In this document: one piece after another, positions 1 through 5,038 of the stretch
Numbering within the stretch: position 1 is the first letter of the stretch
Layout: each line of letters starts with the position of its first letter
NCBI GenBank assembly: GCA_030824835.1
Contig: JAPJRA010000180.1
Span: 1,968 to 7,005, forward strand
Source of the DNA: Geminicoccaceae bacterium
GTDB lineage: Bacteria; Pseudomonadota; Alphaproteobacteria; Geminicoccales; Geminicoccaceae
Direction: 5' to 3'
DNA length: 5,038 nt
Notes under the pieces: model-generated
The model's input: only the letters and a program-made list of their open reading frames with translations
Database searches by the model: none
Told to the model about the DNA's origin: nothing
Made by a program: the position numbers and the translations under genes

Positions 1-300
1 GGCGGCACGGTGGCCTACGCCCGCGACGAGGCCGACCGGGCGCGCCTGCTGGCCAGCACCTTCAAGGGCAAGAAGAATGTCGAGGTCGGGCGCTTCAAGG
101 GCCTGGGCGAGATGAATCCGTCCCAGCTCAAGGAGACCACGATGGACCCGACCAAGCGGCAGCTGCTGCAGGTCCGCAGCGAGGACGTGGACGGCAAGCC
201 CACGGCCCAGCTGGTCGAGGAGCTGATGGGACGGCGGCCGGAGCTAAGGCTCGCATTCATCCAGGAAAATGCCAGCTTGGTGACGGAGCTGGACGTGTAG
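1..300 (+). CDS. parE: DNA topoisomerase IV subunit B, C-terminal fragment (5' end outside window)
   Basis: The frame is open from base 1 to a TAG at 298-300 and encodes the last 99 residues of a type II topoisomerase B subunit. With ParC, the ParE ATPase decatenates daughter chromosomes in the cytoplasm. What is visible is the end of the TOPRIM/C-terminal region: GRFKGLGEMNPSQLKETTMD (fragment residues 30-49) is the family signature RFKGLGEM...L.ETTMDP, followed by LVEELMGRRPELRLAFIQEN and a terminal LDV. GyrB shares the first motif. The RRPELRLAFIQENA ending and the KETTMD form (GyrB usually has WETTMD) fit alphaproteobacterial ParE better, but GyrB is not fully excluded. The GHKL ATPase domain and TOPRIM acidic residues lie upstream of the window. 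The downstream gene is convergent, so parE is the last gene of its transcript here. No frameshift or early stop is seen. Confidence 0.86.
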   Translation, partial: GGTVAYARDEADRARLLASTFKGKKNVEVGRFKGLGEMNPSQLKETTMDPTKRQLLQVRSEDVDGKPTAQLVEELMGRRPELRLAFIQENASLVTELDV

Positions 301-341
301 CTCGGCGCGGCTCGCCGGGCGGCGGCATTGCTCGTGGCCCG

Positions 342-1574
342 CTAACCGATGACGAAGCTGTCGATGAGCTCCTGCGTCTTCGGTCCCACGGCTCCACGCA
401 GCTCGGTGAGTTCCGCATCGACCTGCCGCTTGGTCTCGGGCTGCAGCCGTGGGTAGGTACCCTTCAGGACCAGAATGAGGTTGAAGCGCTCGTTGTCGCC
501 GGCGCCGCCGAGCCGCTCCAGGGCAAGCGGCACCGTGCGCGGGTCTGCAAGGTCGTAGAGGAATTCCGAGGCATAGACGCGGATGGTCCGGTCCGGATCG
601 CCGGCTGCATCCGTCAGCCTTGCGAGGTCGTTGTCGTCGATCTGCGCAGCAATCTCGGCGGCTTGGGCCTTATGCTCCCGCAGCATCTCCGTCAGAGCGA
701 CGACGACTCCCAGTCTGGTGCGGTAGGAGTCCGGATCGCGGCGAAGCTCGGCGAGCAACGGCTTGGTGATCGCCGGGCCTTGTGCCGCAAGGCTTTGACG
801 GGCATCGCGCCTGACGTTGGTCGAGCCGGAACGCAAATCTTGCAGCGATTGGCCGATGTCGGTGGCTTCCGCCTCGGCGGCCCATGCCGACGGAAAGACA
901 TGCCAGTCGTTCCAGGCGGCAGGCGTGCCGGCGCTTCTCGCCGGACATGGGCCGATCAGCGACACGAGTTCCCCATCGTCGGTACGCAACTCGCCGTGTT
1001 GACGGTCGAAACGCCATTGAATCAAGCGACCCGAGCCCAGGAACGGCTCCAGCGTCCTCTTCTCAATGCATTCGAAGATCATCTCCTCCTCGCCTCGACC
1101 ATCCTCGTCAGGAGGAAAATAGAACGTCGCTTCGAGCCTGCTGCGCTTGATCTCCTTGCCGACGACAATGAACTCGAAGCGCCCGTCGTTGACGGCGCCG
1201 AGATAGACCCGATCGCCGCGAATGTGGATCTGGCTGCCGGTGATATCGCCGTCGATCTCACCCTGGACGAAATCGTCCTGGATCAGGGAATCGACGAACC
1301 ACAGCAGCACGATCGCTACGGCCGCCACGCCGGCCACCACGACGCCCTTGTAGTGGATCGTGGCAGTCGATCCGAATGCCCCGAAGATAATGCCCAACCC
1401 ACTGCAGAGGACGAGCAGGGCGACGGTCGAGCTGATGCTGGCATAGCCGAGGCACAGCAGCCCGCCCACGGCCAGGGCCGCGCCGACCACGAGGGCGGAC
1501 CAGAAAATCTGCCCACCCCAACTCGGTGGTTCGCTGATCTGGTTGACCACGCCGTCCTGCTGCTCGTCTGCCAT
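342..1574 (-). CDS. Hypothetical membrane protein with three N-terminal TM helices and a HEAT-like C-terminal region
   Basis: I do not recognise a named family. From the ATG the product is 410 residues. An in-frame GTG directly before it (1575-1577) is an alternative start; AGGG lies 6 bases before the GTG and 9 before the ATG, so the choice is uncertain. Numbering from the GTG, the first ~23 residues are polar. Hydrophobic stretches at about 24-48, 51-69 and 78-99 look like three membrane helices. Residues 100-230 are mixed and probably beta-rich (RVYLGAVNDGRFEFIVVG, ATFYFPPDEDG). Residues 241-360 are helical and alanine/leucine-rich, with HEAT-like pieces such as SLQDLRSGSTNVRRDARQSL and DAAGDPDRTIRVYASEFLYD. 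It reads as a membrane-anchored protein with a soluble protein-binding tail; function is unknown. It converges with parE and diverges from the oxidoreductase operon, so it is probably transcribed alone. Uninterrupted coding, membrane-type segments and composition support a real gene. Confidence 0.8.
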   Translation of the reverse strand: MADEQQDGVVNQISEPPSWGGQIFWSALVVGAALAVGGLLCLGYASISSTVALLVLCSGLGIIFGAFGSTATIHYKGVVVAGVAAVAIVLLWFVDSLIQDDFVQGEIDGDITGSQIHIRGDRVYLGAVNDGRFEFIVVGKEIKRSRLEATFYFPPDEDGRGEEEMIFECIEKRTLEPFLGSGRLIQWRFDRQHGELRTDDGELVSLIGPCPARSAGTPAAWNDWHVFPSAWAAEAEATDIGQSLQDLRSGSTNVRRDARQSLAAQGPAITKPLLAELRRDPDSYRTRLGVVVALTEMLREHKAQAAEIAAQIDDNDLARLTDAAGDPDRTIRVYASEFLYDLADPRTVPLALERLGGAGDNERFNLILVLKGTYPRLQPETKRQVDAELTELRGAVGPKTQELIDSFVIG

Positions 1575-1633
1575 CACCCGCTGCCCTGTTTCGCGGCCGC
1601 TACATCGCCGTAGAAGTGTCCGCCAAGCAGCTG

Positions 1634-1677
1634 CGCAGTGCTGTGAGATTTCACACGCAGAGCTGTGAGATTTCCTG
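1634..1677. repeat. Tandem 22-bp direct repeat with internal palindrome; candidate operator
   Basis: CGCAGTGCTGTGAGATTTC at 1634-1652 recurs as CGCAGAGCTGTGAGATTTC at 1656-1674, giving 18 of 19 bases identical at a period of 22 bp, about two helical turns. Copy 1 continues into ACA, completing a perfect inverted repeat TGTGA-GATT-TCACA at 1642-1655. Copy 2 continues into CTG and keeps only the left half. The half-sites resemble those of CRP/FNR-type regulators, but their usual spacer is 6 bases, not 4. The repeat lies about 60 bases upstream of the membrane-HEAT gene start and about 180 upstream of paoA, so it could control either. The repeat is directly visible; the operator role is inferred. 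A chance local duplication is the alternative. Confidence 0.6.
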
Positions 1678-1845
1678 CGACGGCTTCAGGCGGCCCGCAC
1701 CCACTCCACTGAACGCGCTGTCGGTCTTCGCCCGGCCATAGAACGCGCAGATCAGCGGGAACGTCGCCGCGCGGGCTCGGTTAATGCGGCATCTTCGCCT
1801 TCTGCCCGCTCTGTCCTCAGGTTGGGCTAGGCGCACCAGCGACCG

Positions 1846-1849
1846 GGAG
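1846..1849 (+). promoter_or_regulatory. Ribosome binding site selecting the GTG start of paoA
   Basis: GGAG lies 6 bases before the GTG at 1856. The alternative upstream ATG at 1784 is preceded by GGGCTCGGTTA, a poor Shine-Dalgarno match, and would add 24 residues (MRHLRLLPALSSGW...) that do not resemble family sequence. The GTG start also puts the conserved VNLTVNGR ferredoxin strand at residues 17-24. Confidence 0.65.
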
Positions 1850-1855
1850 ATCCGC

Positions 1856-2371
1856 GTGAGTGCTGTCCAGAGCGGCAAGGCCGCCTTGCCGGGGAAGGTC
1901 CCGGTCAACCTGACCGTCAATGGCCGCACGATGCGACTTGAGGTGGCACCTTGGACCGTCTTGGTCGACCTGCTGCGTGACGAGCTGCAGCTGACCGGCA
2001 CCAAGAAAGGCTGCGACCACGGGCAATGTGGTGCCTGCACCGTCTTGCTCGACGGTAGGCGGATCAATTCCTGTCTGGTTCTGGCCGTCACCAAGGACGG
2101 CTCGAGCATCACCACCATCGAGGGGCTCGATGCCGATGGCGCTTTGCACCCCTTGCAGGCGGCCTTCGTCGAGCACGACGCCTTCCAGTGCGGGTACTGC
2201 ACGCCTGGCCAGATCTGCTCGGCCGTAGGGCTGCTCGACGAGGGCAGGGCCGGGACCGCGGAGGAGATCCGCGAGCTGATGAGTGGCAATATCTGCCGCT
2301 GCGGCGCTTACGTGAACATCGTGGGTGCGATCGAGCAGGTGCTGCACGAACGCACAGGTGATCGGCCATGA
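1856..2371 (+). CDS. paoA: Aldehyde/xanthine oxidoreductase-family [2Fe-2S] subunit, PaoA (YagT)-like
   Basis: This 171-residue iron-sulfur subunit passes electrons from the molybdenum centre to FAD. The N-terminal plant-ferredoxin-like domain (about 16-90) holds TKKGCDHGQCGACTVLLDGR with Cys53, 58 and 61, plus Cys73 in INSCLVLA, as ligands of the first cluster. The C-terminal four-helix domain has FQCGYCTPGQIC (Cys112, Cys115) and GNICRCGAY (Cys147, Cys149) for the second, the standard C-x2-C...C-x-C pattern. All eight ligands are present. From memory the sequence is close to E. coli PaoA/YagT throughout. E. coli PaoA is about 229 residues with a twin-arginine signal; this protein has no RR-x-F/L-L/K motif plus hydrophobic stretch, even from the upstream ATG, so it is predicted cytoplasmic. 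The GTG start is chosen from its Shine-Dalgarno sequence. Its TGA overlaps the paoB ATG (ATGA), implying coupled translation. General small-subunit (CoxS/XdhC-type) names would also fit. Confidence 0.93.
   Translation: MSAVQSGKAALPGKVPVNLTVNGRTMRLEVAPWTVLVDLLRDELQLTGTKKGCDHGQCGACTVLLDGRRINSCLVLAVTKDGSSITTIEGLDADGALHPLQAAFVEHDAFQCGYCTPGQICSAVGLLDEGRAGTAEEIRELMSGNICRCGAYVNIVGAIEQVLHERTGDRP
2356..2362 (+). promoter_or_regulatory. Strong ribosome binding site for paoB inside the paoA 3' end
   Basis: AGGTGAT, a match to the 3' half of the full anti-SD complement AGGAGGTGAT, ends 5 bases before the ATG at 2368. It lies within the last paoA codons, so paoB can be initiated independently as well as by re-initiation at the ATGA overlap. 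Confidence 0.7.
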
Positions 2372-3384
2372 ACGCGTTCGACTACCAGCGCGTCGACACC
2401 GTGGCCGACGCCGTGCGCGCGATCGCTGCCGAGCCCACGGCGCGCTTCATCGCCGGCGGCACCAATCTGGTCGACCTGATCAAGTACGACGTGGCGCACC
2501 CGACGAAACTGATCGACATCGGGCGGCTGCCCCTGGACCGGATCGAGGAGACCACGGCCGGCGGTCTGCGGCTTGGTGCCCTGGTCAGCAACACCGACAC
2601 CGCCTACGACGCACGCATCGAGAGCCGTTACCCGCTCTTGAGCAGTGCCATCCTTGCCGGTGCCTCGCCCCAGCTGCGCAACGCGGCGACCATCGGCGGG
2701 AATTTGCTGCAGCGGACACGCTGCTACTATTTCTACGATGCGGGCACTCCCTGTAACAAGCGCTTGCCCGGCAGCGGCTGTCCTGCGATCACCGGCCTCA
2801 ACCGCATCCACGCCATTCTCGGCGCCAGCAAGCACTGTATCGCCACGCACCCCTCGGACATGTGCGTGGCCCTGGCGGCGCTCGATGCGTCGGTGTGCGT
2901 GGTCGGGCCGCGCGGGGAACGGACGATTCCGATCACGGACTTTCATCGCCTGCCGGGCGACGCACCGCAGCTCGACAACATCCTCGAGCCGGACGAGCTG
3001 ATCACCGCGGTCGACCTGCCGCCCGCCGGCTTTGCCGGGCACCACAGCTATCTGAAGCTGCGGGATCGGCTATCCTATGCGTTTGCGCTGGTCTCCGTGG
3101 CGGCCGCGCTCGAGCTGGACGGCGAACGGATCACGACGGCGCGTCTGGCGCTGGGCGGCGTTGCTCATAAGCCGTGGCGCGACCGTGAGGCCGAGGCTCT
3201 GTTGGTGGGCAAGCCCGCCGAGCGCAGCAACTTCGCCATTGCTGCCGATCATGTCCTCCAGGATGCGGCGGGATTCGCCCACAACGGCTTCAAGCTCGAT
3301 CTGGCGCGGCGCGCCATCATGCGCGCCCTGGAGCAGGCCGCGGCGGGCACACCGCAAATCCAGTCCGACAAGCGCATTCAGTAG
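2368..3384 (+). CDS. paoB: FAD-binding subunit with extra [4Fe-4S] segment, PaoB (YagS)-like
   Basis: This 338-residue subunit binds FAD and takes electrons from the [2Fe-2S] subunit. The N-terminal PCMH-type FAD domain shows FIAGGTNLVDLIK (27-39) and TIGGNLLQ (108-115), the two diphosphate/flavin loops of the CoxM/PaoB family. Residues 119-157 carry four cysteines, Cys119 (RTRC), Cys129 (TPCNKR), Cys138 (GSGC) and Cys157 (KHC), the pattern I recall for the additional [4Fe-4S] cluster in E. coli PaoB and 4-hydroxybenzoyl-CoA reductase HcrB; plain xanthine dehydrogenase FAD subunits lack it. IATHPSDM (158-165) and the C-terminal SYAFALVSVA and LALGGVAHKPW stretches also match PaoB. Overall the resemblance to E. 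coli YagS is strong and near full length (about 318 residues there). The C-terminal tail from about 326 (AGTPQIQSDKRIQ) is an extension. The start is fixed by the AGGTGAT site and the ATGA overlap with paoA; paoC follows 11 bases later. Confidence 0.94.
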   Translation: MNAFDYQRVDTVADAVRAIAAEPTARFIAGGTNLVDLIKYDVAHPTKLIDIGRLPLDRIEETTAGGLRLGALVSNTDTAYDARIESRYPLLSSAILAGASPQLRNAATIGGNLLQRTRCYYFYDAGTPCNKRLPGSGCPAITGLNRIHAILGASKHCIATHPSDMCVALAALDASVCVVGPRGERTIPITDFHRLPGDAPQLDNILEPDELITAVDLPPAGFAGHHSYLKLRDRLSYAFALVSVAAALELDGERITTARLALGGVAHKPWRDREAEALLVGKPAERSNFAIAADHVLQDAAGFAHNGFKLDLARRAIMRALEQAAAGTPQIQSDKRIQ

Positions 3385-3387
3385 GGG
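3383..3387 (+). promoter_or_regulatory. Ribosome binding site for paoC overlapping the paoB stop
   Basis: AGGGG overlaps the TAG stop of paoB (3382-3384) and lies 8 bases before the ATG at 3396. It supports that start and close translational linkage of the two genes. Confidence 0.6.
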
Positions 3388-3395
3388 CAACGATT

Positions 3396-5038
3396 ATGTC
3401 GGAAACCGCGACCAATGTTGGTATGGCTCGGAGCCGCGTCGACGGCCGCGCCAAGGTTACCGGCGCCGCCAAATATACGGCGGAGTTCGACATTCCCGGC
3501 TTGGCCCACGGCTACGTCGTCTCGAGCACCATCGCCAGGGGAAGGATCGCCAGGATCGACACCGATGCGGCGCTGGCGGTACCCGGCGTTGTGGCAGTGA
3601 TTACGCACGCCAACCGGCCGCGCACCGCTTGGCTCGACCGCAGCCATCGGGATGACGTGGCCCCGCCGGGCTCGCCGTTCCGGCCGCTCTATGACGATCG
3701 GATCGTCTATAGTGGCCAGCCGGTGGCGCTCGTGGTGGCCGAGGACTTTGGCATTGCCCGTCATGCGGCGCGCCTCGTCCAGGTCGCCTACGAGACGGAG
3801 GAGCACGTCACCGATCTGGAGTCTCGACGGGACGAGGCCTACGACCCGCCGCGGAAACGCTCCGGCATCAACCCGCCGCCGAAGGCGCGCGGCAACGCGC
3901 AGCAGGCTTTCGATAGCGCACCGGTGAAGATCCGCAGTGAATATCGGGTGCCGGTCGAGCACCATAACCCGATGGAAATGCATGCCTCGACCGTGGTCTG
4001 GGAGGGCGGCGGCAGGCTGACCATCCACGACAAGACGCAGGGCGTGCAGAACAGCCAGCGTTACGTGGCCGGCGTGTTCGGCCTCGCGGAGGATGCGGTG
4101 CGGGTGATCGCACCCTTCGTCGGCGGTGCCTTCGGCTCCGGCCTGCGACCGCAGTACCAGCTTTACCTGGCCGTGCTGGCGGCGACTATGCTCGAGCGAT
4201 CGGTGCGGGTCCAGCTGACCCGCACCCAGATGTTTAGTTTTGGCTATCGGCCCGAGACGATCCAGACGCTCGCACTTGGTGCGGAGCAGGACGGCGCCCT
4301 GCAGTCGATCTCCCACGAGGCGATCGGCAATACGTCGCGCTTCGAGGACTATCAGGAGGTGGTCGTCAACTGGTCTGGTCTGCTCTACCAGTGCGACAAT
4401 GCCAGCTTCGACTACAGGCTGGCACAGCTGGACAGATATACGCCCAGCGACATGCGTGCCCCAGGTGCCACCCTCGGCGTCTTCGGGCTCGAGACCGCCA
4501 TGGACGAGCTCTCTTATGCCGTGGGCATCGATCCGCTGGCGCTCCGATTGAAGAACTACGCCGACGAGGACCAGAACGAGGGCAAGCCGTTCACGAGCAA
4601 GGCATTGCATGCCTGCTACGCGCAAGGGGCGGAGCGATTCGGCTGGTGGGAGCGCCGACCGCAGCCGCGCTCCATGCGCGAGGGCAGGGACTTGGTCGGT
4701 TGGGGTATGGCTACCGGCGTCTGGGAGGCTCTGATGATGCCCCATACCGCCCGGGCTGTGCTGACGGCCGACGGCAGGCTCGAGGTGGCCACCGCCACGG
4801 CCGACATCGGCACCGGCACCTACACCATCCTGACGCAGATCGCGGCCGACGCGCTCGGCCTGCCGATGGAGAAGGTGACGGCGCTGGTGGGCGACAGCTC
4901 GCTCCCGACCTCGCCGGTGGAGGGCGGTTCCTGGGGCGCGGCCTCGGCCGGCGCCGCCGTGCAGCTCGCCTGTCACACGGTGCGCGAGGAGCTGTTCAAG
5001 CACGCCCGCGGCATGGACGACTCGCCGCTGGCCAACGC
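3396..5038 (+). CDS. paoC: Molybdenum-cofactor-binding large subunit of aldehyde oxidoreductase, PaoC (YagR)-like; 3' end outside window
   Basis: The frame is open from ATG 3396 to the window end, giving 547 residues plus two bases. This is the catalytic subunit that binds the molybdopterin cofactor (cytosine dinucleotide form in E. coli PaoC) and hydroxylates the substrate. Residues 12-31 (RSRVDGRAKVTGAAKYTAEF) are the family N-terminus and support the start. The first aldehyde oxidase domain spans about 20-135. The cofactor-binding domain begins near 180 and includes TQGVQNSQR (214-222), FVGGAFGSG (241-249), MRAPGATLG (353-361), DIGTGTYTILTQ (470-481) and GGSWGAASAGAA (510-521). E. coli PaoC is about 732 residues, so roughly 185 are missing, including the C-terminal GVGE-type loop with the catalytic glutamate; activity cannot be judged. 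Two loops differ from the E. coli forms I recall (GGGFGGK and MRAPGEAPG). Residues 140-165 are a charged, proline-rich linker. No signal peptide is seen. A chaperone gene (paoD/XdhC type) may follow outside the window. Confidence 0.93.
   Translation, partial: MSETATNVGMARSRVDGRAKVTGAAKYTAEFDIPGLAHGYVVSSTIARGRIARIDTDAALAVPGVVAVITHANRPRTAWLDRSHRDDVAPPGSPFRPLYDDRIVYSGQPVALVVAEDFGIARHAARLVQVAYETEEHVTDLESRRDEAYDPPRKRSGINPPPKARGNAQQAFDSAPVKIRSEYRVPVEHHNPMEMHASTVVWEGGGRLTIHDKTQGVQNSQRYVAGVFGLAEDAVRVIAPFVGGAFGSGLRPQYQLYLAVLAATMLERSVRVQLTRTQMFSFGYRPETIQTLALGAEQDGALQSISHEAIGNTSRFEDYQEVVVNWSGLLYQCDNASFDYRLAQLDRYTPSDMRAPGATLGVFGLETAMDELSYAVGIDPLALRLKNYADEDQNEGKPFTSKALHACYAQGAERFGWWERRPQPRSMREGRDLVGWGMATGVWEALMMPHTARAVLTADGRLEVATATADIGTGTYTILTQIAADALGLPMEKVTALVGDSSLPTSPVEGGSWGAASAGAAVQLACHTVREELFKHARGMDDSPLAN

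Larger units (their letters stand above)
1578..1855. other. Divergent intergenic region between the membrane-HEAT gene and the oxidoreductase operon
   Basis: This stretch of about 280 bases should carry the promoters of both divergent genes. I see no -35/-10 pair close enough to sigma-70 consensus to call on either strand. The only clear structure is the 22-bp tandem repeat at 1634-1677. An 8-bp repeat GAACGCGC occurs at 1711-1718 and 1741-1748, which is unremarkable in GC-rich DNA. The paoA reading frame stays open upstream of 1856, back to a TAG at 1739-1741, with an ATG at 1784. That upstream stretch does not look like family sequence. Confidence 0.6.

Noticed and set aside
316..341. Possible terminator between the convergent parE and membrane-HEAT genes (CGGGC...GCCCG)
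   Set aside because: The stem is only 5 bp with a 16-base loop and no T-run on either strand, so it is likely chance in GC-rich sequence.
663..1613. A 316-codon open frame on the plus strand opposite the membrane-HEAT gene
   Set aside because: The minus-strand product has coherent membrane helices and a helical tail, while this one has low-complexity composition and no recognisable motif. It also overlaps almost the whole minus-strand gene.
1642..1655. Calling TGTGAGATTTCACA a CRP site
   Set aside because: The half-sites match, but the spacer is 4 bases instead of 6, so it is kept only as an unassigned palindrome.
1651..1800. Minus-strand open stretch upstream of paoA, possibly a decayed gene end
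   Set aside because: It encodes only about 50 residues outside the paoA overlap, with no family I recognise and no start of its own. It is not enough to call a pseudogene.
1784..1855. Upstream ATG start for paoA
   Set aside because: It has no good Shine-Dalgarno sequence, and the extra residues resemble neither a Tat signal nor family sequence. The GTG at 1856 has a well-placed GGAG.
2308..3045. A 245-codon open frame on the minus strand opposite paoB
   Set aside because: It is antisense to a subunit with clear FAD and Fe-S motifs, and its sequence shows no family features.
3378..5003. A 541-codon open frame on the minus strand opposite paoC
   Set aside because: It is Arg/His/Gly/Val-rich, shows no recognisable domain, and lies wholly antisense to a clear family protein. 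High GC at third positions of paoC explains the lack of stops.

Overview
The window is GC-rich with strong G/C preference at third codon positions. Its first gene fragment ends in the manner of an alphaproteobacterial topoisomerase IV B subunit. Together these suggest a chromosomal segment of a high-GC alphaproteobacterium. This placement is inferred from protein resemblance, not from a search.

Layout: (1) 1-300, + strand: the last 99 codons of a type II topoisomerase B subunit, most likely parE. (2) 342-1574, - strand: an unrecognised protein with three predicted membrane helices near the N-terminus and a helical, HEAT-like C-terminal region. It converges on parE with 41 bases between the two stops. 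(3) 1578-1855: a divergent intergenic region of about 280 bases. It holds a tandem 22-bp repeat (1634-1677) whose first copy contains a TGTGA-N4-TCACA palindrome, a candidate operator. (4) 1856 to the window end, + strand: a three-gene operon for a molybdenum-containing aldehyde oxidoreductase of the xanthine oxidase family, closest in my recollection to E. coli PaoABC (YagTSR). The order is a [2Fe-2S] subunit (paoA-like), an FAD subunit with an extra four-cysteine [4Fe-4S] segment (paoB-like), and a molybdenum-cofactor subunit (paoC-like) cut off by the window end before its catalytic C-terminus.

The operon is tight. paoA and paoB overlap at ATGA, paoB and paoC are 11 bases apart, and each gene has a recognisable Shine-Dalgarno sequence. 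The expected electron path runs from substrate to molybdenum (PaoC), to the two [2Fe-2S] clusters (PaoA), to FAD and [4Fe-4S] (PaoB), and on to an external acceptor. Unlike E. coli PaoA, the small subunit here shows no twin-arginine signal, so the enzyme is predicted to be cytoplasmic. The PaoC-like subunit also differs from E. coli PaoC at two conserved active-site loops, so its substrate cannot be named.

I found no RNA genes, insertion sequences, CRISPR arrays or convincing factor-independent terminators. Nothing here is clearly a wholly new system. The points most worth following up are the repeat/operator, the orphan membrane-HEAT protein, and the subfamily-specific changes in the aldehyde oxidoreductase.
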